Assembly (NCBI GenBank): GCA_013397075.1
Contig: VWZS01000851.1
Location: forward strand, 434,001 to 498,000
DNA: 64,000 nucleotides
Direction of reading: 5' to 3'
Source: Rhabdornis inornatus
Lineage: Eukaryota > Chordata > Aves > Passeriformes > Rhabdornithidae
Positions 11,501-20,154 of this stretch are shown one piece after another. Position numbers and translations under genes: made by a program. The notes beneath the pieces are model-generated. The model was not told where the DNA came from and ran no database searches. It saw nothing but the letters and a program-made list of their open reading frames with translations. The number at the start of each line of letters is the position of its first letter. Position 1 is the stretch's first letter.

Positions 11501-14500
11501 TCTCCTCCTATCTGGGACCTGACTCTTCCTTCTTGTCTGACCTCGATGTCTCCATGCTGTTTCTGTGCGTGTCTTTCATCTCTGTCCTTTTTCACTCGAG
11601 AGAGAGAATGGATGTTTGCAGCTTTCATCTGTGCAGTGAAAGAGTTAATGTCTTGCCCGAGACCTGCTCATGTGATCCCTGCTGGGTGGCGGCTTGGAGC
11701 TGTTTACGGTGGAGAGTTTTTTGGCGGCAGCGCTGGGGGCTGGGCCAGGATAGCAGAGGCCGAGCAAGAAAGGGTGGTGGTTGCTCTCGCTGCATGATCA
11801 TTTTCTGGTTTTTGCTGCATTCAGTTGCAGGGAGGCCCCACCCGGCCCCCACTGGGCCATGTGGGCTGCAGCAGACTGGGTCCGGCCCAGCCTGGAACTC
11901 CTTCCGGGGCCCAGCAGACCCTGGGCTGGCGGCACGGCAGGGCTTAATGTCGGCTAGATGCTAGCAGCGGCAGCATTTTAGCGGCCACGCTGAGGGGAGG
12001 GGTACCCTGGGAAATAAGTGGGCCAGGAGACCAGCTCCTTTTTAAGGCCTTTATTAGTGGTCAGCTTCGGTGGGGAGCTCAAGGGGCCGCGCGCTGCTCC
12101 CGATGGTCGACGCAGAAGAGGAGGTGAACAGCTGTGTCTCTCGGCAGAGCTGGGGCTTCCGTCCTCACGGGAGTCCCCAGGAAGATGATGGCTGGCTCTT
12201 AGTCTAGGGATGTCCTGTCGACCGGATGCTGTTGGGCCATGGTGACAAGGCGAAAAAGCCCTGGTTGGTGATTTCATTTTCTCCACTATTTTCCCTACCT
12301 GGGAGTACCATTTTTAGTCTTGGATGTTATATTGGCTCATTGTTTTTATTACTGAGTTGTGTCCCATGAGACATGAGGCATGTCCCATGACACAACATGA
12401 GGCACTTGCTGTTTCCCTATTCATATATTATGTCGGGCACCATTTTGGGAGGGGGTAGTGGAGGTGTGCATTGGTGTGAGAGTGAGTACAGGGACAGGGT
12501 AAGGGACAGACAACCAGGAGTATTAACAATTTACAAAGACATAAAACATTAATAACAAATAGTCAATACAAACATCAACAGTTATGGTCAACTAGGTGGA
12601 CACACATTAACACAAACATCAACAACTGTAGTCAACTGGGTGGACACCTTGTAGAGAAAAACCTGTGTTTGGGAATTCATTCCCCACACCCTGGTCCTTC
12701 CAGCGCTGCAGCACAGGCAGGGCCTGGCTCGGCNGAAAGAAGAGAGTTTCCTAGGGTTTGTTCATTTAAAAATGTGTTTTCACAGAGGTGTGTTCAACTT
12801 TCTTAGTGGTTTAACAGGTTGTCAGTTCCCAAAACCAATCAATGTGCAAAACCAGCACAGAGGGGCAGTGAGCTCACAGGAGCCATGTGGGTCCCATGGG
12901 TCCCTGGAGAGCAAGCCTGTCATTCTGGGAGCTATGGCTTCGACTGGCATCACAGTTTTTCTCTTCTCATAAATGGCAGGGCCCAAGAATCCTCCATCTG
13001 GTGAAGTTCACATTTGGGTCAAAGACGTCAAGGACCTGCTGCAGTTGCGTCCGTCTGGAGCTGACTCTTTTGTGAAGTGGTGAGTGCATGAGCACGGTGC
13101 TGCTCCTGCTCTGTGCACCCACAGAGGTCTGTGTTTCCTACTCTGTTCTCAGGCTCACCAAGCTGTGCCTCCATACTGGAAAGCCTTTGTGTTGCACTGG
13201 AAGAATTGTAGGGGAGAATTGCCCTTGTTATTCACCGGTGGCCAAACTAGGAAAATCCTTGCTGTGATAAAGCTCTTGGTCAATGTTCAATGGTTCATGC
13301 TGTGTGTTTTCTCCTCTTAAAGCTATGTGCTTCCAGACACCAGTAAGAAGAGCTACCAAAAGACCCGAGTCATAAAGAGAGACACAAACCCTGTTTTCAA
13401 TCACACCATTGTGTATGATGGCTTTCATACGGAAGATCTGAAGGATGCCTGTGTTGAACTCACTGTGTGGGATCATGAAAAGCTTACCAACCATTTCCTT
13501 GGAGGAATCAGGCTGGGCCTTGGGACAGGTGAGTATTTTCCTTTATATTCACTCAATTATTGTAGTGCTGAGCCACAAGGTAAAGTGGGAAGTTACAGAA
13601 TATTTTCCTGTTGGAGAGAAACCAGGGATGGGCTGTCTCAGTAACTGGTACCTGCACTATGCCTTGGATGGAGGGGGCCCTGGTACCGTGGTAACAACCC
13701 TCTGTTCCCACATTTCTGCCAACATTAGATCTGAGGTCTGGCAAAACTCAAGAATCTCCTTGGGTGCCTCAGAGAGTTTCCCTGCTATTACAGGAAAACA
13801 GGCTGCATGACAAACCAACGTTATATTATATTGGTGCTCTTCCTAGGGAAGAGTGCTCAGGGATGGACTGGAATGTCACACAGGACAGCACTATCTGGTG
13901 ACTGTGCAGCCTTGAAGTGCTCTCTGAGAGATTTCACAATGTTGCAATTAAGGATAATTGTTCCTTGGGGGACAAGGCTCATGATAGCTGGAAGGTCTGC
14001 TTTGCAGGTGCACTGTGGCTATTGGATTTGCCTGTATGTTCTCTGTTTTGCACTCTAATGTCACCAGGTGTGTTATAAACTCTCTAAAAGGAAGGGGCAA
14101 CAAGAATAACACATAAAAATACCAAACCCAAGATTAGCTGTGATCTAGACTTCTCACTCACTGACAAGTAATTGGCACCTAAAAATTTGGTTGAATTGGA
14201 ATTGATGTACATACTTTTCTGCTTCGGTATGTTTGATTCCTATAGAAATGAAATAAGAGAATTTTGATCAATATTCCACCTTATCCACAAGAAAATCTTT
14301 CAAGGGGAAAACCAAGTCTTTAAGACCTTTGCCATTCAAAAAGATGCAGAAAGGGCTTGAGCCCAGTATTGCTTTCCTTGGTAGGTTATGTTTAGGGCTC
14401 TTGCATTTTATGGCTTTTGCAGTGACTTCATTCTGAACTTGTTGTAGAATGGGCATTTACAGGAAAACAGGAGGTGCTCAGGGTGCAGCTTGCTGAGGGG

Positions 14501-14754
14501 GAGTCAGCAGCTTTTATTTTAAGACATTACAGCAGCTACATCCCATTGAGTATTTTTGCATGGAGTGGGAACTCTGTGTAGCTCCCAAAGTTTTCTTGTT
14601 CTTTTCAGGTTTGAGCTATGGCATCTCTGTGGACTGGATGGACTCCACACAGGAGGAGGTGGCGTTTTGGCAGGAGATGATGTTGGCTGCCAATGAATGG
14701 ATAGAGGGATTGCTGCCACTGCGCTCACTGGCAGGGAGGAAAAAACTGAAATAA
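488..14754 (+). CDS. Synaptotagmin-like protein, SYTL2-like (3' part; tandem C2 domains)
   Basis: Slp/SYTL proteins are Rab27 effectors that tether secretory vesicles to the plasma membrane. An N-terminal Rab-binding domain (outside this window) is followed by a linker and two C2 domains. Exons: 488-1609, 2987-3085, 4924-5015, 5462-5563, 8207-8376, 8583-8685, 9327-9488, 10201-10279, 12980-13079, 13323-13528 and 14609-14754, with the stop TAA at 14752-14754. All have AG/GT borders and every codon phase matches, giving 792 residues without a stop. The linker includes LKNFWEKG and TESDTASEISFQFNRHKK, and VYSGDFG precedes C2A. C2A contains SDPYVKTYLLPDK and GRNSFLGEIE; C2B contains DSFVKCYVLPD, VELTVWDH and VDWMDS. 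These motifs resemble SYTL2 more than SYTL4 or SYTL5 as I recall them. Downstream lies an ERV. The gene appears intact. I call it a SYTL2 paralog rather than SYTL2 because RAB39B, not CCDC83, is its neighbour. Confidence 0.88.
2405..2569 (-). repeat. Partial LTR (U3) fragment, same family as 21299-21713
   Basis: This segment is closely similar to about 21440-21600. Both carry the run from GAGGGCACCCATTG through two CCAATCA boxes to TTATAACCATTG, with scattered substitutions. Only the internal part of the LTR is present. Neither LTR terminus nor a target duplication is visible, so this is a truncated relic. Orientation is inferred from the complete copy. Confidence 0.75.
2580..2640 (-). mobile_element. 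CR1-like LINE 3' scrap
   Basis: The segment around GGGTTGTGAAAGGCATCTAA and AAGTCCAACCA resembles the reverse complement of the CR1 3' end (the usual GGGTTGGAAGGGACCTTAAAG and GTTCCAACC pattern) with many changes. It is short and degraded, so the call is tentative. Confidence 0.4.
3086..4923 (+). other. SYTL2-like intron with lysine-rich pseudogene
   Basis: Donor GTGAGT is at 3086 and acceptor CAG ends at 4923. The only structured content I see is the pseudogene-like block at 3536-3815. The remainder is AT-rich intron sequence without a supported feature. Confidence 0.6.
3536..3815 (+). pseudogene. Lysine/alanine-rich coding remnant, linker-histone-tail-like
   Basis: One frame from 3536 reads as a basic tail for roughly 90 codons (peptides such as KPREAEEKETKEAAA, KKPKKAEAME and VKPGKPKKTTKELASK). 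It is broken by a TGA shortly after MENT, near 3622. It has the composition of a histone H1 C-terminal tail and lies inside an intron, so a decayed processed copy of an H1-type gene (possibly an oocyte-type H1) is the best guess. I cannot place a globular domain upstream with confidence. It could be another lysine-rich protein. Confidence 0.35.
5564..8206 (+). other. SYTL2-like intron containing an LTR-like insert
   Basis: Donor GTAGGT is at 5564 and acceptor GGCAG ends at 8206. An LTR-like block begins at 6211. Outside that block I see no supported exon, RNA gene or repeat. Confidence 0.6.
6211..6990 (-). mobile_element. LTR-like element, minus orientation (right end uncertain)
   Basis: On the plus strand the block opens with TGTCCTGGTTTGAAAGACAG, so the minus strand ends in ...AACCAGGACA. 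That terminus is frequent in songbird ERVL-type LTRs as I remember them. The block is compositionally distinct, with a GC-rich centre (6470-6760) and C-runs at 6840-6910. I could not find a matching target duplication, so the right border near 6990 is a guess. ORFs inside it show no retroviral motif. Confidence 0.45.
8207..9488 (+). CDS. SYTL2-like C2A-encoding exons
   Basis: Three exons (8207-8376, 8583-8685, 9327-9488) encode C2A. Loop 1 has an Asp in VVDEKK and another in SDPYVK. Loop 3 reads NDPLGRNSF, so most of the acidic Ca2+ ligands of classical C2 domains (the D-x-D-x5-D pattern) are absent. Slp C2A domains mainly bind phosphoinositides and phosphatidylserine, often without calcium; the basic GKRKTSVKKR stretch would suit this. 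Ca2+ independence is inferred. Confidence 0.8.
8461..8544 (+). repeat. (CCTT)11(CCTG)10 microsatellite
   Basis: Eleven perfect CCTT units (8461-8504) pass directly into ten perfect CCTG units (8505-8544). The tract ends 38 nt before the exon at 8583 and lies in the 3' part of the intron inside the C2A coding region, next to the acceptor's pyrimidine tract. Confidence 0.97.
9489..10200 (+). other. SYTL2-like intron
   Basis: The intron lies between donor GTAAGT and acceptor TTTCAG. I see no feature inside it. Confidence 0.6.
10280..12979 (+). other. SYTL2-like intron, largely repeat-derived
   Basis: Donor GTAAGT follows 10279 and acceptor GGCAG ends at 12979. Most of the intron is the repeat block described at 10690-12680. 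A single undetermined base lies at 12734. Confidence 0.6.
10690..12680 (-). mobile_element. Composite LTR/ERV-like repeat block
   Basis: The block differs sharply from its surroundings. It has an A-rich stretch (10870-10930), a GC-rich core (11680-12240), and on the minus strand an AATAAA at 12055-12050 followed by a GGCCTTAAAAAGG run. An imperfect palindrome, with arms starting TTGTGTCCCATG and ending CATGACACAA, lies near 12357-12395. A 44-bp imperfect tandem duplication, marked by AACATCAACA at 12571 and AACATCAACA at 12615, lies near its right end. I read it as nested LTR material in minus orientation, but no terminal TG/CA pair with a target duplication could be fixed. Family and borders are open. 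Confidence 0.45.
12980..14754 (+). CDS. SYTL2-like C2B-encoding exons and C-terminus
   Basis: Exons 12980-13079, 13323-13528 and 14609-14754 encode C2B and the short tail ending RKKLK before TAA. Strands such as GEVHIWVKDVKDL, SFVKCYVLPD and VELTVWDHEKLTNHFLGG identify a Slp C2B. The loop-3 region has a single Asp (WDHEKLTNH), again suggesting calcium-independent binding. The C-terminal EEVAFW...NEWIEG helix is characteristic of Slp proteins. Confidence 0.82.
13529..14608 (+). other. Last SYTL2-like intron
   Basis: The intron runs from donor GTGAGT to acceptor TTTTCAG. I see no supported feature in it. Confidence 0.6.
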
Positions 14755-15398
14755 CCCATTGTTGGTGCCATAGAACCATAGAAATGCCCACTGTGTTCAT
14801 TAGAATTAGGAAACTTCCTGCACTAGGGAGAAAGAGACCATCCACAGGGCTGCAAGTGTCAGGGTAATAAGGCATCACCTTGGAGGTGTTAATGTTAAGT
14901 ACTAATCCACTCATGGAGGACATGGAACATGCCAAACTGATGCTATATATGATTTTTACTAAGAAGAAACTTAATTTGCCTTTTTGTTTAATCATTTATG
15001 TATTCAGTATATTTGAATTCCATTAAGCTCTGGGAACACTGGCAGAAGGAAAAGAAAATACAGATACATTTTTTTTACCATTTCTTGTGCTGTTCTTCTG
15101 TGCAGAGATGTAGTTGTACTGAAGCAGCAGCATGGTATTGTTCATACTCCTGCAAGGGGGCACACCTTGTACTTGATGTACAATTGCTCCAAGTCACCAG
15201 CACAGTTTGAGAATGGGAGCTTTGTGTTTGTCACCAGTGACAACACCTCTTTAACATGAGGAAAATTGAGTTCCAAGGTGCATCTAAAGAAAGAGAGGAC
15301 TATTTTCAGCAGAAAATGGAGAAACCTGAAGAGGATGACAATGAGGAATTTGATATATTAATTTCTTTCTGTTTTAATCTAAAAGAGTACAGGGATGC
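14755..15398 (+). other. SYTL2-like 3' UTR / 3' flank, interrupted by an ERV
   Basis: This non-coding sequence lies between the SYTL2-like stop and the ERV insertion. I see no AATAAA before 15399, so the original polyadenylation site may lie beyond the ERV (candidate AATAAA at 20996-21001) or may now be supplied by the 5' LTR (AATAAA at 15607-15612). The 5' copy of the target duplication, GGATGC, is at 15393-15398. Confidence 0.5.
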
Positions 15399-15686
15399 TG
15401 TTGCCTTTGTGTTTCAACTTTCTGATTGTTGACAGATTCTTTTGCAGTTTCTCACACTTTGTTCTTGTAAATAATGAATGTTTTGCATTCTTTGGAGGAA
15501 GAGAGAATTGATGGACCGTTGATGGGACCTATGGGGTCAGGAGGTATTATCCTCACTGTCCAATCCATGGTCAGTGTTGGAATTCTATAAATAGACATGA
15601 AATGTAAATAAAGTGGTTCTTTTCCTGCTTGATTCCTTGAAGTCAGTGAGTGTGAATGTCTTTCCTTTTGTGTCATTTCTGTGACA
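15399..15686 (+). repeat. 5' LTR (288 bp)
   Basis: The LTR begins TGTTGCC and ends GTGACA. TATAAATA is at 15586-15593 and AATAAA at 15607-15612. Because the two signals are only about 14 bp apart, the transcription start expected near 15616 lies after AATAAA, implying a polyadenylation signal in U3 and a very short R. Confidence 0.93.
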
Positions 15687-15688
15687 GC

Positions 15689-15706
15689 TGGTGACCCCGA
15701 GTGTGG
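15689..15706 (+). other. Retroviral primer-binding site, tRNA-Trp-like
   Basis: Two bases after the 5' LTR comes TGGTGACCCCGAGTGTGG. The first 12 bases are those of the tRNA-Trp primer site used by avian alpharetroviruses. The last six differ. Confidence 0.75.
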
Positions 15707-15767
15707 AGACAACCGTGGGTGAGATTTTCTTCTCTCTCCCTTTTCTCTGATTCGGGGGTTTTTAGCC

Positions 15768-17161
15768 ATGAAGGCTTCTTTGGTTTCTCTGGAGGATGAG
15801 CTCTCAGCCTCTGGGGGTCCTCCTGAACAGATATCAGGCTTCCATCTCCCTGGCGGAGCTTGAGCCGCTCTTTTTGTGGGCTCAGAGCCAGGGTTTTCTT
15901 TCTAAGCCCGGGGATGTGCTCTCTAGAGAGGCGTGGTCTCTCTTCGGTGACCATTTGTGGAGTACTCTCTCTTCCTATAGGGTGGATGGGGTACAGTTTT
16001 TGCTGCAGTGGAAAAGGATTGATAGCCTTCTGGACGATGTTTTTAGTCCCCGAGGGTCCGTGGAGGGTCTCCGTGGCGGGACCCCATCTCCCGCTTTGGA
16101 GACGGACAGCGGGTCTGACGAGAGTTTTGAGGTTTTGCCCCAGCCGGAGCTTTCCCGTTCTTTCCAGGTTGGGGGCTGGGGGACCGCCTTTGGCCAGCTG
16201 CTTTCCAGCGGCCGGGGGGTGGGTGGAGCCCAGCGGTGCTCCGAAATCCCAGTGGGTTCGGCGATGGCGCTCCTGCCCCTCCCCGAACTGTATGGGCGGT
16301 CGGAGGGGGGAAAACTGCCTTTGCTGGACTCAGAGTCGGTCACGACACTGTGTCTGAACTGCGGAGTGTCCGCCTGTTATCGGCTGGACACAGCGGGGCC
16401 AGACCCGCCCGTCCCGCCGCCTCTAGCCATGGGCGGGTTTGGAGCGGATGACACAGTGCGCTGGGCAGGCGCAGGTGCGTGAAGCCGCCACGGCCGGGGC
16501 GTTGATCGATCTCGGGTTGATTTCCACCCCGGTGGAGAGGCGGGTGGCCCCGCCAGGAGGGGGTGCTCCCCGTGGGCCAGCTAGCCACAGGGAGTACCCT
16601 CCTTGGAGCGTTCCCAGAACCCCCGTCTCCGTGCCGCCTCCGCCTGAAACGGTGGGGGCTGTTGCGGGCGGCGGAGGGGCGGCCCGGGCCCTGGCCGGCC
16701 CTGCGCACCTCCCTCTGCCACCCGGGGTGCTTCCGCTGCCTGTGCAGCCCGTGGCCGGAGCACAGGGCGGGGACGCTGCTCCCCCGGTGTCAGTTTTTCC
16801 TGTACCCTGCCCTTCCCCGCCCCAGGTGGGAGTGGCCCCCGCTGCCGCCTTCGTCATCCGAGATGCCCCCCCCATTGGGGCTGGGCCCTATGGCCGGAGC
16901 GTGGGGCGGGGACGCGGCTCCCCTGGAACCTGCTTTCTCTGCGCTTCGCTTCCCTCGTGCCGCAGGGGGGGGGTGAATGTGGAGTGGACCCGTACCAACT
17001 CGCGCTGGATTCGCGTGCTGTGCCGGCGAACACGGGCTTCGCTGAACCTGGGCGACCCCAGCGGTGGCCGGGTTGGCTGCGCCGCCTCTGCCTTCCGCAA
17101 AAGCGGGCGGGAGACCAGCGATTCCAGACGGAACACAGATTGCGCAACTTGTCCCTTTTAA
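15768..17161 (+). pseudogene. ERV gag remnant (matrix-like start, proline-rich middle)
   Basis: An open frame at 15796-16482 starts with a helical, matrix-like segment (such as LVLNRY-type and FLWAQSQGFL-type helices). It passes into a very GC-rich, proline-rich region that continues in another frame (16439-17161), implying at least one frameshift. I see neither a capsid major homology region nor CCHC zinc knuckles before the protease, so capsid and nucleocapsid appear largely deleted or degraded. Assignment as gag rests mainly on position after the primer site. Confidence 0.55.
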
Positions 17162-17670
17162 GTCTTGTGTTCTCAGGGTTGCTGACAGGTCGTGAGGAGA
17201 CGGTGGCTTTGGGTCCACTGGGCCCCCTGAAGTTCACTGGCCAGCGGTCCTGGCTGAAGAACGTCCCAGGATGCTGTACCGTGTCCCTCCCTGGTGGGAC
17301 ACCACCGGAGATCCGTCTCTGTAGGCTTCTTGACACTGGTGTGGGCATCACAATCCTTCCCCTAGCTGCATGGCCCCCACAGTGGCCCATGGATCTGGTG
17401 GGGATGCCTGTTGCGGGACTGGGTGGAATGAAGCAATGCTACAATCACGAACCAGGAGGGCCAAATGGACACGATTCGGCCTCATGTTGCTTCAACTTCT
17501 ACCAACCTCTGGAGGAGAGATGTTCTGTCCGTGTGGGGGGTGTGCATCGGGACGGACTTTTAATGGAGGTCACTGCAGTGAAGGGCACAGAGTGTCCTAC
17601 GCCTCCTTATGGTGGCTGGTGGATGACCCCATCGGGGAAAACCAGTGGCCTCTCCCTCATGACAAGTTAG
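17162..17670 (+). pseudogene. ERV protease
   Basis: The frame covering 16957-17670 includes the retroviral aspartic-protease signature, with LLDTG (DTG codons at 17332-17340) followed by an I-L-P segment. Downstream is a short G-x-G-G-like motif (VAGLGG) near 17410-17430. The frame differs from that of the reverse transcriptase by -1, the arrangement expected when pol is reached by frameshifting. No stop breaks the core region. Confidence 0.75.
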
Positions 17671-18584
17671 TCGCCCTTCGAGATCTGGTGCAGGAGTAGT
17701 TGGACCAGGGTCATTTGGAGCTCTCTGAGTGCCCCTGGAACACTCCTGTCTTCTGCATCAAGAAAAAATCTGGGAAATGGAGGTTGTTATAAGACTTCCG
17801 AAAGGTCAATGCAGTGATGGAACAGATGGGGGCGCTGCAGCTTGGTATGCTGTCGCCCACCATGTTTCCCACAGACTGGCCAATTTTCATAGTTGACTTG
17901 AAAGATTGTTTCTTTTCGATTCCTTTGCATCCTGATGACAGACCAAAATTTGCTTTCACAGTGCCAGCTCTCAACACTGATGAACCTGCACAGAGATATC
18001 GATGGAGGGTTTTTCCCCAGGGCATGCGAAACTCACCAGCCATTTGCCAGCAGTATGTGGCCCGTGCCTTGCCTGGAGTTCGCAAGCGGTTCCCTGATGC
18101 CTGAATTTATCATTACATGGATGATATCCTGGTGGCAGCGTCCACTCAGGTTGAGCTGCTGAGAATAAAACCTCACCTGTTCGATGCTTTGCATTCACAT
18201 GGGCTGCAGATGGCTCCAGAAGAGGTTCAAAAGCAACCTCCTTGGAAATACTTAGGAGTCAAAATAATGGAGAAAACAATTCAGCAGTAAGAAATGCAAT
18301 TCAAGTGTTCGATCAGGACACTGAATTATGTGCAAAAATTGATGGGTGTCGTCAATTGGTTATGTCCATATTTGGGACTGACCACGACACAATTGTCTCC
18401 ATTGTTTGATTTGTTGAAGGGGGACTCTGATTTGAAGTCACCCCGCGTGTTGACTCCAGAGGCGCGACGAGCACTGGAGGAAGTTCAGCAAGCGGTTTCT
18501 GCTTGCCAAGTTTATCGCATTGATCCTTCCATTGATGTCACTGTTTTCATTGTTGCTCCAGATCAACAACCTACAGGTATCATT
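17637..18584 (+). pseudogene. ERV reverse transcriptase, broken
   Basis: The RT fingers and palm are recognisable: an N-terminal WPLPHDKL segment, then FIVDLKDCFFSIPL with the first catalytic Asp, FPQGMRNSP, and YMDD at 18114-18125. One reading frame runs through the whole region without a frameshift, but it is cut by four in-frame stops (TAG 17697, TAA 17790, TGA 18102, TAA 18288). The connection region follows and runs into the assembly gap at 18585. The gene is therefore inactive as sequenced. Confidence 0.88.
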
Positions 18585-19239
18585 NNNNNNNNNNNNNNNN
18601 NNNNNNNNNNNNNNNNNNNNNNNNNNNNNNNNNNNNNNNNNNNNNNNNNNNNNNNNNNNNNNNNNNNNNNNNNNNNNNNNNNNNNNNNNNNNNNNNNNNN
18701 NNNNNNNNNNNNNNNNNNNNNNNNNNNNNNNNNNNNNNNNNNNNNNNNNNNNNNNNNNNNNNNNNNNNNNNNNNNNNNNNNNNNNNNNNNNNNNNNNNNN
18801 NNNNNNNNNNNNNNNNNNNNNNNNNNNNNNNNNNNNNNNNNNNNNNNNNNNNNNNNNNNNNNNNNNNNNNNNNNNNNNNNNNNNNNNNNNNNNNNNNNNN
18901 NNNNNNNNNNNNNNNNNNNNNNNNNNNNNNNNNNNNNNNNNNNNNNNNNNNNNNNNNNNNNNNNNNNNNNNNNNNNNNNNNNNNNNNNNNNNNNNNNNNN
19001 NNNNNNNNNNNNNNNNNNNNNNNNNNNNNNNNNNNNNNNNNNNNNNNNNNNNNNNNNNNNNNNNNNNNNNNNNNNNNNNNNNNNNNNNNNNNNNNNNNNN
19101 NNNNNNNNNNNNNNNNNNNNNNNNNNNNNNNNNNNNNNNNNNNNNNNNNNNNNNNNNNNNNNNNNNNNNNNNNNNNNNNNNNNNNNNNNNNNNNNNNNNN
19201 NNNNNNNNNNNNNNNNNNNNNNNNNNNNNNNNNNNNNNN
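18585..19239. other. Assembly gap (655 N)
   Basis: A run of undetermined bases lies inside the ERV pol gene, where RNase H and the N-terminal and core integrase would be expected. At this size the gap is too short for a full RNase H plus integrase core, so either the gap length is nominal or pol is deleted here. Confidence 0.98.
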
Positions 19240-19782
19240 AGTTGATGGGGTGTGTCACACAAGTTTGGTATCCCTCATTGCCTGACTGGTCAAGCCATTT
19301 TAGAACATGCTCACGGTACTCTGAAGCGGGTTCTTGAAAAACAAAAACGGAGAATGCAGGGTGAAACCTTGCACAGTCGGTTGGCAAAAGCTTTGTAGAC
19401 CATCAGTTACCTTACGGTGCCGCAGAACTCAAATAATCCTGTCATTTTGAATCACCACTTCTTGTTACAGGCTTCAGACGAGACACACCTGCCTCGAGCC
19501 AAAGTTCGGGTGCGAAATGTAGTCACCAAACAGTGGGAAGGTCCTTATGACCTTGTTGCTTCAGGGTGTGGGTATGCGTGTGTGTCCACAGATACTGGGA
19601 TGCACTGGCTACCTTCAAAGTGTCGTCCTGACCTGCAACCCCAGAGACAGAATCCGGCCGACAGGCAAGATGGAAACCATGACCAAACTGAAAGTCATCA
19701 AGTGGGCGACTCATCAAGTGAGGACTCAGATGCAGATGACGCGAGTCATCACCCTGATGAGCCGACCACGAGCAGAGACTGA
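19240..19782 (+). pseudogene. ERV integrase C-terminal part
   Basis: After the gap one frame shows the end of the integrase core (an LTGQAI segment and a basic helix), an in-frame TAG at 19396-19398, and then the C-terminal DNA-binding domain with KVRVRNV, TKQWEGPYDL and a closing WLP motif (about 19498-19625). A hydrophilic Asp/His/Ser-rich tail follows to the stop at 19782. No envelope gene follows. Confidence 0.8.
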
Positions 19783-19844
19783 TCATTGTTAATTTTCCCT
19801 TTCTACATTGTTCATGTTCCTTTTTTCTTTTTCTTTTTTAAATC

Positions 19845-19858
19845 GTAAAAGGGTGAGA
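19845..19858 (+). other. ERV polypurine tract
   Basis: The purine-rich GTAAAAGGGTGAGA lies immediately before the TG of the 3' LTR, the position of the plus-strand primer. Confidence 0.7.
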
Positions 19859-20148
19859 TGTTGCCTTTGTGTTTCAGCTTTCTGATTGTTGACAGATTCT
19901 TTTGCAGTTTCTCACACTTTGTTCTTGTAAATAATGAATGTTTTGCATTCCTCTTTGGAGGAAGAGAGAATTGATGGACTGTTGATGGGACCTATGGGGT
20001 CAGGAGGTATTATCCTCACTGTCCAACCCATGTCAGTGTTGGAATTCTATAAATAGACATGAAATGTAAATAAAGTGGTTCTTTTCCTGCTTGATTCCTT
20101 GAAGTCAGTGAGTGTGAGTGTCTTTCCTTCTGTGTCATTTCTGTGACA
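19859..20148 (+). repeat. 3' LTR (290 bp)
   Basis: This is the partner of the 5' LTR, beginning TGTTGCC and ending GTGACA. TATAAATA is at 20048-20055 and AATAAA at 20069-20074. It is followed by GGATGC, the second target copy. Confidence 0.93.
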
Positions 20149-20154
20149 GGATGC

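Larger units (their letters stand above)
15399..20148 (+). mobile_element. Endogenous retrovirus, class II-like, env-less, with two LTRs
   Basis: Two near-identical LTRs (15399-15686 and 19859-20148) bracket a 4.2-kb interior and are flanked by the 6-bp direct repeat GGATGC (15393-15398 and 20149-20154). The order is LTR, tryptophan-tRNA-type primer site, gag remnant, protease with DTG, reverse transcriptase with YMDD, assembly gap, integrase C-terminus, polypurine tract, LTR. The 6-bp duplication, the primer site and the separate gag/pro/pol frames suit an alpha/beta-type (class II) element. The LTRs differ by five transitions and two small indels, so insertion is moderately recent. Several in-frame stops in pol make it non-functional. 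No env-like frame fits in the roughly 80 bp between the integrase frame end and the 3' LTR. Confidence 0.93.

Noticed and set aside
11533..12286. ORFs of about 100-140 codons
   Set aside because: They fall inside repeat-derived sequence with no recognisable domain.
18294..19387. Long ORFs spanning the N run on both strands
   Set aside because: Their length comes from undetermined bases; only the flanking RT and integrase segments are supported.
19660..19858. Search for an env gene before the 3' LTR
   Set aside because: Only the integrase tail and the polypurine tract fit in this space.
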